From NCBI GenBank assembly GCA_003171235.1, contig PMYM01000151.1:2377-17220 (forward strand): DNA of 14,844 bases, given 5' to 3'. A program made the position numbers and the translations under genes. How positions within the stretch are numbered: the stretch's first letter is position 1; each line of letters starts with the position of its first letter. Below the pieces are notes generated by a model, which had not been told where the DNA came from, searched no databases, and worked only from the letters and a program-made list of their open reading frames with translations. This DNA is from Phycisphaerales bacterium (lineage in GTDB: Bacteria; Planctomycetota; Phycisphaerae; SM23-33). Below are positions 7,453 through 14,081 of the stretch, in pieces.

Positions 7453-8306
7453 TGGGCCTGTACAGCCGGAGGTACATGTCCGACGGGGCCCAGCCCAAAG
7501 GCAAGCTGGGCTCCTGGCTTACCGGCCCCAGCCAGGCGACGGCCATACTCATCCTGCTGAACGTGGCGGCCTTCCTGGCCAACCTGCTGGGCGAGCAGGT
7601 CAACGCCTGGGCGACCCAATACCTGGCGGTGGCGCCGGCGATGTGGTGGCAGGCGTGGCGGTACGTCACCTTCCAGTTCGTTCACGCCAACCTGATGCAC
7701 CTGGTGCTGAACATGCTCGGGTTGTACTTCCTGGGCCGGCCGGTGGAGTGGGAGTGGGGGCACAGGAAATTCATTATCTTCTACCTGGCTTGCGGCGCCG
7801 CGGCGGGCGTCATTCACACCATATTCTCGCAGGCGATGGGGCAGCCTGGGGTGAACCTGGTGGGGGCATCGGGCGGGGTGTACGGCATCGTGGTGGCCTG
7901 CGCCATCCTCTTGCCGCGGATGCGGATCTACGTGCTGATCTTCCCCATGTCCATGCGGACGGCGGCGCTGGTGTTCCTGGGCATTTCGGTGCTGGGGCTG
8001 CTGGGCAGCCTGCGCGGCGGGCTCAGCCAGATTGGCAATGCCGCCCACCTGGGCGGGGCCCTGGCGGCGTGGGTGTGGCTGTGGGTTCTGCCGCGGCTGA
8101 GGCCGGCCGGCCGTCCAGGCATCGGGGAAGGGCGCTGGGAGCGGAAAATGCAGGCCGAGCGCCGCTCGCAAGCGGGGCTGGATCGCATTCTGGACAAGGT
8201 GCGGCAGAAGGGCCTCGACAGTCTGAGCTGGTGGGAGAAGCGAACGCTCCGCCGGGCCACCCAGCGGCAGCGAGAGCTGGACCGGCGGAACCAACGACAA
8301 TTCTGA
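7452..8306 (+). CDS. Rhomboid family intramembrane serine protease
   Basis: A 284-residue protein. It starts at the ATG at 7452, which overlaps the Nudix stop (TAATG), with GGAGGAG at 7437-7443. The rhomboid hallmarks are all present: HANLMHLVLNMLGLYFLG in the second membrane region, nucleophile Ser140 in GASGGVYG, and catalytic His199 in AAHLGG. Six membrane segments are plausible between residues about 28 and 220. The enzyme cleaves membrane-spanning segments of other proteins within the bilayer; its substrate is unknown. The cytoplasmic C-terminus is highly basic and ends with ILDKVRQKGLDSLSWWEK and an Arg-rich helix, a tail I associate with many bacterial rhomboids. It is the last gene of the three-gene operon. 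All catalytic residues are intact. Confidence 0.93.
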   Translation: MGLYSRRYMSDGAQPKGKLGSWLTGPSQATAILILLNVAAFLANLLGEQVNAWATQYLAVAPAMWWQAWRYVTFQFVHANLMHLVLNMLGLYFLGRPVEWEWGHRKFIIFYLACGAAAGVIHTIFSQAMGQPGVNLVGASGGVYGIVVACAILLPRMRIYVLIFPMSMRTAALVFLGISVLGLLGSLRGGLSQIGNAAHLGGALAAWVWLWVLPRLRPAGRPGIGEGRWERKMQAERRSQAGLDRILDKVRQKGLDSLSWWEKRTLRRATQRQRELDRRNQRQF

Positions 8307-8351
8307 GCGTTTCTGATAGGCTATGCGTCTGATCTCCGCTGTAGCTGGTAG

Positions 8352-8370
8352 CACAGGCGTCCCGCCTGTG
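8352..8370. repeat. Short perfect palindrome CACAGGCG/CGCCTGTG
   Basis: An 8-bp perfect stem with a TCC loop lies 45 bases after the rhomboid stop. No T tract follows, so it is not a classic terminator. The sequence resembles intergenic palindromes that recur in many bacterial genomes, and it sits at the left edge of the larger palindrome block. Confidence 0.55.
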
Positions 8371-8385
8371 AAGTGTGGTAGATTC

Positions 8386-8483
8386 GTAGGGTGGGAGGAA
8401 CCGCCCGAAGGGCGGTCTCCCACCATTAATCCATTGCAGTTTTCGGTGGGACATCGGCCTTCGGCCGATTCGTCCCACCCTAC
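8386..8483. repeat. REPIN-like pair of palindromes with a shared GTAGGGTGGGA arm
   Basis: Two hairpins lie head to head. The first pairs GGTGGGAG (8390-8397) with CTCCCACC (8417-8424) around an inner CCGCCC/GGGCGG stem. The second pairs GGTGGGAC (8445-8452) with GTCCCACC (8472-8479) around an inner ATCGGCC/GGCCGAT stem. In addition, GTAGGGTGGGA at 8386-8396 is the perfect 11-base complement of TCCCACCCTAC at 8473-8483, so the whole block can also close as one large inverted repeat. This is the layout of paired REP elements. It ends only 18 bases before thrC and would be in its mRNA leader or just upstream of its promoter. Confidence 0.7.
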
Positions 8484-8501
8484 AGATTACTGGAGAGGTT
8501 G

Positions 8502-9887
8502 ATGAGATATATATCCACCCGCGGGCAGGTGGCCCCCGTGGCCTTCCTGGACGCCACCCTGATGGGCCTGGCCGACGACGGCGGGCTGCTCATCCCCGAG
8601 CGTATTCCCGACGTGCGCCGGTCGCTGAAGGCCTGGGGGGATTTGGAATATCCCGACCTGGCCTTGGAGGTGCTGCGCCTGTTCATCGACGACGTGCCGG
8701 CCTCCGACCTGGAGAGCCTGGTGCGCCGGACCTACCGCCCGGAGGTCTTCCCCGGCGGCGTGGCCCCGCTGGTGAGCGTGGGAGACCTGCTGGTGCTGGA
8801 ACTGTGGCACGGGCCGACCCTGGCCTTCAAGGACGTGGCCCTGCAACTCTTGGGCAACCTGTTCGAGTACGTGCTCGGACGGCGGGGGGGCCGGCTGAAC
8901 ATCCTGGGGGCCACCAGCGGCGACACCGGTTCGGCGGCCATTCACGGCGTTCGCGGCCGGCGCGGCATCGACATCTTCATGATGCACCCGCACGGGCGGA
9001 TTTCGCCCATCCAGGAGCGGCAGATGACCAGCGTGCCCGACGCCAACGTCCACAACCTGGCCATCGAGGGCAGTTTCGACGACTGCCAATCCATCATGAA
9101 GCAACTGGCGGGCGAGCTGGAGTTCAAGCGCCGCTACAGCCTGGGGGCGGTCAACTCGGTCAACTGGGCGCGGGTGCTGCCCCAGATCGTGTATTACTTC
9201 CACGCCGTGCTGGAGGCGCAGCGGCGCTTCGGGGCCGCCGCGGTCGACGTGGCCGTGCCCACCGGCAACTTCGGCGACATCCTGGCCGGGTGGTACGCCC
9301 GGCAGATGGGCCTGCCCATCGAGCGGCTGATCCTGGCCAGCAACGAAAACAACATCCTCTCGGCGTTCTTCAACACCGGGCTGTACCGCCGGGGGCAGGC
9401 CGTGCAGACCCTCTCGCCCTCCATGGACATCCAGGTGGCCAGCAATTTCGAGCGCTATCTGTATTACCTGCTGGGCAGCCGGCCGGAGAACCTGCGCCAG
9501 GCCATGGCCGATTTCGCCCGCCAGGGCCAGTTGCAGGCGCCGGCCGGGCCGGGCGGGGTGGATCCGGCCTTCGTCGCCGGCTGGGCCGACCGCCGGGCCG
9601 TGCTGGAAACCATCGCCCGCTTCCACAAGGACCACGCCTACCTGGCCGATCCCCACACCGCCGTGGGCCTGGCCGTAGCCGAGAAACTGCGCCGCCCCGA
9701 CCGCCCGGTGATCTGCCTGGCCACCGCCCATCCCGCCAAGTTCCCCGAGGCCATCCGTCTGGCCACCGGCCAGGACCTGGCCCGCCATCCCCTGATCGAC
9801 GCCCTAGCCGACCTGGCCACCCGCAAGACCGTATTGCCCAACTCGGCCGATGCCGTACGCGAATTCCTCGCCCAACAGGCGGGGTAG
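8502..9887 (+). CDS. thrC: Threonine synthase
   Basis: A 461-residue PLP enzyme that converts O-phosphohomoserine to threonine and phosphate, the last step of threonine synthesis, in the cytoplasm. The N-terminus has the thrC pattern YISTRG...FLDATLMGLADDGGLLIPE. The PLP lysine is Lys110 in GPTLAFKDVALQLLG, and the phosphate-binding loop is ATSGDTGSAA. Further family blocks are NSVNWARVLPQIVYYF, VPTGNFGDILAGWYA, ASNENNIL and DPHTAVGLAVAEK. The length fits the long, E. coli/yeast-type class. The start is the ATG at 8502 with GGAG at 8492-8495; a TTG directly before it is in frame but badly placed. It stands alone: no hom or thrB is adjacent in this window. The palindrome block immediately upstream may affect its expression. 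Confidence 0.95.
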   Translation: MRYISTRGQVAPVAFLDATLMGLADDGGLLIPERIPDVRRSLKAWGDLEYPDLALEVLRLFIDDVPASDLESLVRRTYRPEVFPGGVAPLVSVGDLLVLELWHGPTLAFKDVALQLLGNLFEYVLGRRGGRLNILGATSGDTGSAAIHGVRGRRGIDIFMMHPHGRISPIQERQMTSVPDANVHNLAIEGSFDDCQSIMKQLAGELEFKRRYSLGAVNSVNWARVLPQIVYYFHAVLEAQRRFGAAAVDVAVPTGNFGDILAGWYARQMGLPIERLILASNENNILSAFFNTGLYRRGQAVQTLSPSMDIQVASNFERYLYYLLGSRPENLRQAMADFARQGQLQAPAGPGGVDPAFVAGWADRRAVLETIARFHKDHAYLADPHTAVGLAVAEKLRRPDRPVICLATAHPAKFPEAIRLATGQDLARHPLIDALADLATRKTVLPNSADAVREFLAQQAG

Positions 9888-9927
9888 CCCAACCAAGAGC
9901 CGAGCACTCTCAATCCACAACCAGGAA

Positions 9928-9947
9928 CCCCCGACTTACGTCGGGGG
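9928..9947. repeat. Perfect 8-bp hairpin CCCCCGAC-TTAC-GTCGGGGG
   Basis: The stem is 9928-9935 with 9940-9947, around a TTAC loop. It lies 40 bases after the thrC stop. No T tract follows. I recall very similar CCCCCGAC/GTCGGGGG hairpins as dispersed intergenic elements in planctomycete genomes, so this may be a repeat copy rather than a dedicated thrC terminator, though it may stop or stabilise the transcript. Confidence 0.5.
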
Positions 9948-9979
9948 CCATGAATAAGGCTCGATGCCCTCCTTCCTGC

Positions 9980-10021
9980 GGCTTAGCAAAGCCCGCCGGC
10001 CGTCTTGCCGATACTAAAGCC
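9980..10021 (+). promoter_or_regulatory. Structured leader with two competing helices upstream of the pilM operon
   Basis: GGCTT at 9980-9984 can pair with the nearby AAGCC at 9989-9993. As part of GGCTTAG, it can instead pair with CTAAAGCC at 10014-10021 (one bulged A), enclosing a CGGC/GCCG hairpin (9997-10010). The two pairings exclude each other, as in attenuators and riboswitches. Downstream, at 10043-10049, GAGGTGA is a strong ribosome-binding site. No known riboswitch class was recognised. Confidence 0.35.
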
Positions 10022-10056
10022 AGCAATCTGTCTGTTTTGAATGAGGTGAAGTCAAA

Positions 10057-10263
10057 ATGTATGCTGCCGACGGGAGGCAGTCCGTCTGGCCGGAAGGCCC
10101 CGCAGCGCCCCGGCGCCGGGGTCAACGGAGGAATCTCCGTTCCGGCCTGATGCCCGAGGGCGCCGCGCGCCCGGAGGCCTGCGCCCCCGCAGCGCCGGCC
10201 GTGGAGCCCGCCCTGAACGCGCCCCCCGCAAGCAATGTGTTGGGAGTCTGGAATGGGGCTTAA
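10057..10263 (+). CDS. Possible small protein of 68 residues upstream of pilM
   Basis: The frame opens with ATG, preceded by GAGGTGA (10043-10049), which fits the 16S rRNA tail well. It ends with TAA 11 bases inside pilM, an arrangement typical of translational coupling. The protein has a basic middle (APRRRGQRRNLRSG) and an Ala/Pro-rich second half, with no membrane segment, signal peptide or recognised domain. Against it: the composition is what random GC-rich DNA gives, and the same stretch folds into several perfect hairpins, so it may be a structured leader in which this ORF serves as a coupling or leader peptide. I see no function. Confidence 0.4.
   Translation: MYAADGRQSVWPEGPAAPRRRGQRRNLRSGLMPEGAARPEACAPAAPAVEPALNAPPASNVLGVWNGA
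10069..10172 (+). other. Run of five perfect stem-loops in the pilM leader
   Basis: Consecutive non-overlapping hairpins are: GACGG/CCGTC (10069-10086); GGCC-GGAA-GGCC with a GNRA-type loop (10088-10099); CCCCG-GCGC-CGGGG (10108-10121, also a 14-bp palindrome); AACGGAG-GAAT-CTCCGTT (10124-10141); and GGGCGC-CGC-GCGCCC (10158-10172). They lie within the possible 68-residue ORF and upstream of the pilM ribosome-binding site. High GC raises the chance of such stems, but their close packing is notable. Confidence 0.4.
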
Positions 10264-11332
10264 GCTGTCTATTCAGAAACCGCTGCCCATCGGCGTGGAC
10301 TTAGGCCACAGCACGCTGAGGCTGGCCCAGTTGCGCCACGTCGACGGCGGGCTGGAGTTGTTGGCGGCGGCGGCGGCCGAAGTGCCTGCCCCGCTGCGCG
10401 AAGACCTCCAGAAGTGCCTGGGCTTCCAGGCCCAACTGATCCGCCAGATACTCGCCAGCCGGCCCTTCAAAGGCCGGCGCGCCGTGCTGTGCCTGCCTTC
10501 GCACTCGATCTTCCTGCAATCGGTCAAGCTGCCCATGTCTCCACCCTCCGAGGTGGAGAACATGGTGCGGGGCGAACTGGAGGGCAAGCTGCCTTACCCG
10601 ATTGAGCGGGCAGTCATCCGCAGCCTGCCGGCCGGCACGGTGTACGCCGACGGCGGGGAGATGCAGGAACGCATCGTCATCGCCGTCGCCCGCGACGACC
10701 TGGACGCCTACCTGGGAATGGCCCACAAGGCCGGCCTGGAAGTGGTGGGGGTCGACGTCCAGGCCTGCGCCGTGGTGGAATGCTTCCAGCACCTGCTGCG
10801 GCGCGAGAGCGACGAGGACAAGCTGACGCTCTTCGTGGACATCGGCTCCTCCAGCACCCAGGTGGTGATAGCGCGGGGCAAAAAGCTGGTTTTCGCCCGC
10901 AGCCTGGCGCTGGGCGGGCTGACGCTGGACCGGGAGTTGCAGTCGGCGGTGAAGATCCCGCTGGAGCAAGCCCGGCAGGCCCGGCGGCGGATGGCCGAGG
11001 GCCAGGCCCAGCCGGGCGCCGAGGACGAGCTCTTCCGCCTGCTCGACCCCAAACTGGCCGAGATCGCCGACGAGATCGCCCGCTGTCTGGTCTACTACGA
11101 AAGGTCATTCAACGTCAACGCCGTGGACAAGGCCGTTTTCTTGGGCGGCGAGGCCAACAACAGCCGGCTCTGCCAATGCATCGCCCGCCGGCTGAACCTG
11201 CCGGCCACCATCGGCGACCCCATGGCCGGCTTGCGCCTCCCCCAGGGCCTGGAAGGCTTTGAAGCGGGCAAGCCCCAGCCTTCCTGGGCGGTGGCCATAG
11301 GCTTGAGTCTCGGCGCACACTGCGCCGCTTGA
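10253..11332 (+). CDS. pilM: PilM-like actin-fold ATPase of a type IV pilus/type II secretion platform
   Basis: A 359-residue cytoplasmic protein. The start is the ATG at 10253, with GGGAG at 10242-10246. It has the actin-like ATPase motifs: phosphate-1 loop GVDLGHSTLRLAQL (residues 14-27), phosphate-2 loop LFVDIGSSSTQVVIARG, and adenosine motif AVFLGGEANN. PilM-type blocks include LPMSPPSEVENMVRGELEGKLPYPIE and ALGGLTLDRELQ. In characterised systems, PilM binds ATP and the cytoplasmic N-terminus of PilN, and joins the PilN-PilO-PilP inner-membrane complex of type IV pili (the GspL cytoplasmic domain is its type II counterpart). Here the next genes encode a ParA-like ATPase and a GspB/C-like membrane protein rather than PilN and PilO. 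The stop overlaps the region of the next ribosome-binding site, so the genes are an operon. Confidence 0.88.
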   Translation: MGLKLSIQKPLPIGVDLGHSTLRLAQLRHVDGGLELLAAAAAEVPAPLREDLQKCLGFQAQLIRQILASRPFKGRRAVLCLPSHSIFLQSVKLPMSPPSEVENMVRGELEGKLPYPIERAVIRSLPAGTVYADGGEMQERIVIAVARDDLDAYLGMAHKAGLEVVGVDVQACAVVECFQHLLRRESDEDKLTLFVDIGSSSTQVVIARGKKLVFARSLALGGLTLDRELQSAVKIPLEQARQARRRMAEGQAQPGAEDELFRLLDPKLAEIADEIARCLVYYERSFNVNAVDKAVFLGGEANNSRLCQCIARRLNLPATIGDPMAGLRLPQGLEGFEAGKPQPSWAVAIGLSLGAHCAA

Positions 11333-11343
11333 AGGGAATGCGC

Positions 11344-13026
11344 ATGCGGGCAACGCTGGCCATCGTGAACGAAAAGGGCGGCAGCGGCAAGACCACCACC
11401 TCCGTAAACCTTGCCGCCGCCCTGGGCGAAATGGGCCGAAGCGTGCTGCTGGTGGACCTGGACGGCCAGGCCGCCTCGTCCCGCTGGCTGGGTGTGGAGG
11501 AAGACACCAGTTTCGCCGACGCCCTCTGGCGCGGCGAGGGGCTAGAGCCCATTCCCCAGATAATTCCAGGCGTCAGCCTGGCCCCCGGCAGCGGCAAGCT
11601 CGACTCGGTCGCCCACGACCTGAGGCCGACCCAGGGCGGCCAACTGCGAAAGCTCCTGGCCCAGCAGAAGCAGTTCGACTACATCGTCATCGACTGCCCG
11701 CCCAGCCTGGGCAACCGCCTCATCGGCAACGCCCTGCTGGCCGCCAGCCACGCCCTGGTGCCGGTGGAGTGCTCCATCCTCGCCCTGGACGGCCTGAAAA
11801 TCCTGCTTTCCACGCTGGACGACATCCGCGACGGCTTCGACCACCCAATCCAGTTGGCCGGGGTGCTGGCCTGTCGCTTCGACGGCCGCACCAGGCTCAG
11901 CCGCATGATCCTGGCCGAACTCAAGCGCGCCCTGCCGGGAAAGGTCTTTCACACCGTGATCCGGGAGAACATCCGCCTGCGCGAGTGCCCGGCCTCCAAG
12001 AAGAGCATTCTGGTCTACGCCGGCGACAGCCACGCCGCCGAAGACTACCGCAGCCTGGCCCGGGAACTGGACGAACTGATACAGAACGGCAAAGGCCCCC
12101 TGCAGGAATCCTCCGACACGCTCAGCCAGGCTGAAATGTCCCAGCAGGAGCAGCAGGCGCTGGCGGAGATACGTCTGTTTGTCGATTCCATGCTGCATCG
12201 CAACAAGGGCAAATTCTCAGCCGCCAGCCGATCGGTGCTGGCGCCGGCGCCCGTCGGGCAGACGCCCGCCGCCGCCCTGGCCGAGGCGCCTTTGGCCGAC
12301 CCGGCCGGCGGCGCCGCGGCCGAGCAGGCACCACCGGCGCCGGAAGCGTTAGTCGCTTCGGCCGCCTTGACGCCGACGGAGCAAGATTCCCAGGAAGCCC
12401 TGCCGCCCGCCCAGGAGGCTCCCCAGCCGGCGCCTGAGGCGACCTGTGCGGCAAGTGAGCCTCAGCCGGCCATGGCGCCGGTCGGGATAGAGTTGGACTT
12501 CGGCCCCAGCCTGGACATTGCACCCGCGCCGTCCGAGAAAATCCATGCCCCACCCGCCGGGGTGGGCAATCTTGACTGGCTGAAAGCCGAGCCGGCTGAC
12601 CCGTTCGCCCAGAAGGCCATGGCCCCCTCCGCCGCGGCGACACCCGACGGCCTGGAGCACAACCAGGCGACGGAACGGGAACAGAACCGGGAACAGAACC
12701 AGGAACGAGATCCTGCCGGGCATGATCTGCCTGTGGCGCCGCGGGGGGAACTGCCCCAGGAACAGGTTGATCGGGCGAGTGAGCCAGCCCCGCGGCCCAA
12801 GCTCGAGCCGGAGGCGGCGCCCGCCGCCGGGGCGGCGCATCCTGATTCGCCCGGCAATCCCGCGACGCCGCCCCAGCGCGCCGCCGCAGCCGACCCCGCC
12901 GAATACCCGGCGCTACGGGCGATGCTTCAGAAAATGGCGACCAAGAACCCTCGCGAAGAGAAGGCCCCGCCGGCAGCGGCCCCCAAACCGCCGGCCTGGC
13001 GCCGGCTGTTCAAGAAGCCGGCCTGA
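11344..13026 (+). CDS. ParA/Soj-like ATPase with a long disordered C-terminal tail
   Basis: A 560-residue protein. I chose the ATG at 11344 because AAGGGA (11332-11337) is six bases upstream; the ATG at 11338 abuts that site. Residues 1 to about 250 are a ParA-type ATPase: deviant Walker A KGGSGKTT (11-18) with signature Lys11, LLVDLDGQ (Gly replaces the common Pro of DPQ), Walker B YIVIDCPPSLG, and ENIRLRECPASKKSILVYA as in Soj. A predicted helix with many Gln/Glu follows (about 253-290). Then come about 230 residues rich in Pro, Ala, Glu and Gln, and a basic end (LRAMLQKMATK...RRLFKKPA). ParA ATPases position cargo along the nucleoid or cell pole; relatives act on plasmids, chromosomes, chemoreceptors and Tad pili (CpaE/TadZ). 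No ParB is present. Position between pilM and a GspB-like gene suggests placement of a secretion machine. Confidence 0.85.
   Translation: MRATLAIVNEKGGSGKTTTSVNLAAALGEMGRSVLLVDLDGQAASSRWLGVEEDTSFADALWRGEGLEPIPQIIPGVSLAPGSGKLDSVAHDLRPTQGGQLRKLLAQQKQFDYIVIDCPPSLGNRLIGNALLAASHALVPVECSILALDGLKILLSTLDDIRDGFDHPIQLAGVLACRFDGRTRLSRMILAELKRALPGKVFHTVIRENIRLRECPASKKSILVYAGDSHAAEDYRSLARELDELIQNGKGPLQESSDTLSQAEMSQQEQQALAEIRLFVDSMLHRNKGKFSAASRSVLAPAPVGQTPAAALAEAPLADPAGGAAAEQAPPAPEALVASAALTPTEQDSQEALPPAQEAPQPAPEATCAASEPQPAMAPVGIELDFGPSLDIAPAPSEKIHAPPAGVGNLDWLKAEPADPFAQKAMAPSAAATPDGLEHNQATEREQNREQNQERDPAGHDLPVAPRGELPQEQVDRASEPAPRPKLEPEAAPAAGAAHPDSPGNPATPPQRAAAADPAEYPALRAMLQKMATKNPREEKAPPAAAPKPPAWRRLFKKPA
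12676..12699 (+). repeat. Two perfect 12-bp tandem copies inside the ParA tail
   Basis: The unit CGGGAACAGAAC occurs twice without a gap and is followed by a diverged third copy. It encodes REQN-REQN-QERD. The in-frame period of 12 lets the disordered tail grow or shrink without a frameshift. Confidence 0.7.
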
Positions 13027-13035
13027 GTGAACTTC

Positions 13036-14073
13036 ATGCGGGAACAGAAAATCAACTTGGAAGGCCGGCTTGGCAGCGAGGGAAAGTCGCGGCGCAGCAG
13101 TTACGGCATCAGCCGGCTGGGAATTCAGCGGGCCGACTCGCTGCAGCCGGACCGGCCGGTGGATCCTTCCCCCGCGCCCGAAGCGCCCCAGCCAGTGCGG
13201 TTGGTCGCCCCGGCGCCCGAACCGGCCGAGTCCTTGACCCCCCAGCGCGGGCAAGGGCGGGGCGACCTGGATCAGGCGCAATGGCAGAGCGAACCGCCGC
13301 CGGCCAAGTCCAGCAAGCTGCTGTTGGCGGCGGGGGTGGCGGTCGTGCTGTCGATGGTGGCGTGGTGGTTTTGGCCGCACGGTTCGCCATCTCCGGCTCC
13401 GGCGGCGGCGCCCCCGGCGGCCGCTCCGGCCAGTAGCCCAACCTCGCCACAGGCCGCCCCGGCCCCGCTGGCAGGGGGGGGCCAGACAAGATTCAATCCC
13501 GCGCCCCAGCCAAAGACACTGCCCCTTGCCGCCCCCGCTGAAGTCCCGGCGCGAGAGAATGATCCCTGGCAACTCGAACCGGCGCCGCCATCGACAGCCC
13601 AACTGGCCATTGTTCCGCCGGCCAAGGTTCGCCCCTCGCCTGCCTTCCCCGCCGCGGCTGGGCCGGCCGCTCCGAACAATACGCCCAAGCCCGCTGCCAA
13701 TCCGCCAGAGGCCCCCGGCCAGCCAGCCTTTCGCCTGAACTCCACGCTCATGCTGACGGCGATTCTCAAGGGCTCCAGTCCCCTGGCGATTATCAACGAC
13801 CATGCCGTGGAAGTGGGCCAGACCATCGAGGGCGCCAGGATCGTGGCCATCGGCGATTTCGACGTGGAGGTGGAGATCGAGGGCCAGCATTACATGATCG
13901 GCATTACGGCCGCCCCGGCGCTCGCGCCGGCCAGCCAGCCGGCCCAAGACAAGGCCGAATCTCCCGCGAGGCAGCCGGCCAGTCAGCCGGCCCATGAACC
14001 CTCGAAGCCTCCCGTGCCTCCCATTCCCCGGAATTCCCGCGGCCCGCCGGCCATGCCCTTTCCGGCGGAGTGA
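13036..14073 (+). CDS. Single-pass membrane protein with GspB/GspC-like C-terminal domain
   Basis: A 345-residue protein. The ATG at 13036 follows a GAGTGA sequence; a GTG at 13027, directly after the ParA stop, would add three residues. Layout: cytoplasmic N-terminus of about 94 residues beginning MREQKINLEGRLG; membrane segment at about 95-113 (LLLAAGVAVVLSMVAWWFW); Ala/Pro-rich periplasmic linker; a compact domain at about 232-291 (LTAILKGSSPLAIINDHAVE, VGQTIEGARIVAIGDFDVEV); and a Pro-rich tail. The domain resembles the homology region of GspC or the C-terminal domain of GspB in type II secretion, where 'AIING...GQ.V.GA.VV.I' is typical; PilP domains are related in fold. These proteins link the inner-membrane platform to the outer-membrane secretin. 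Context with pilM supports this. The exact family is uncertain. Confidence 0.7.
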   Translation: MREQKINLEGRLGSEGKSRRSSYGISRLGIQRADSLQPDRPVDPSPAPEAPQPVRLVAPAPEPAESLTPQRGQGRGDLDQAQWQSEPPPAKSSKLLLAAGVAVVLSMVAWWFWPHGSPSPAPAAAPPAAAPASSPTSPQAAPAPLAGGGQTRFNPAPQPKTLPLAAPAEVPARENDPWQLEPAPPSTAQLAIVPPAKVRPSPAFPAAAGPAAPNNTPKPAANPPEAPGQPAFRLNSTLMLTAILKGSSPLAIINDHAVEVGQTIEGARIVAIGDFDVEVEIEGQHYMIGITAAPALAPASQPAQDKAESPARQPASQPAHEPSKPPVPPIPRNSRGPPAMPFPAE

Positions 14074-14081
14074 CAGGAACG

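Noticed and set aside
8352..8370. Terminator of the rhomboid operon
   Set aside because: The stem is good, but the following bases (aagtgtgg) hold no T tract; a repeat element fits better.
8487..9788. 433-codon minus-strand frame opposite thrC
   Set aside because: Antisense shadow of a clear threonine synthase; Gly/His/Gln-rich with no domain.
9980..10021. Possible cyclic-di-GMP-I (GEMM) riboswitch, because of GCAAAGCC and TTGCCGA words before a pilus gene
   Set aside because: The required 5' half (GGCAAACC with a GNRA-capped helix) and the third helix are missing, so the resemblance is limited to short words.
8804..10150. 448-codon plus-strand frame overlapping thrC and running into the pilM leader
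   Set aside because: It is the +1 shadow of thrC with an Arg/Pro/Gly-rich product; the part beyond thrC has no ribosome-binding site of its own and no motif.
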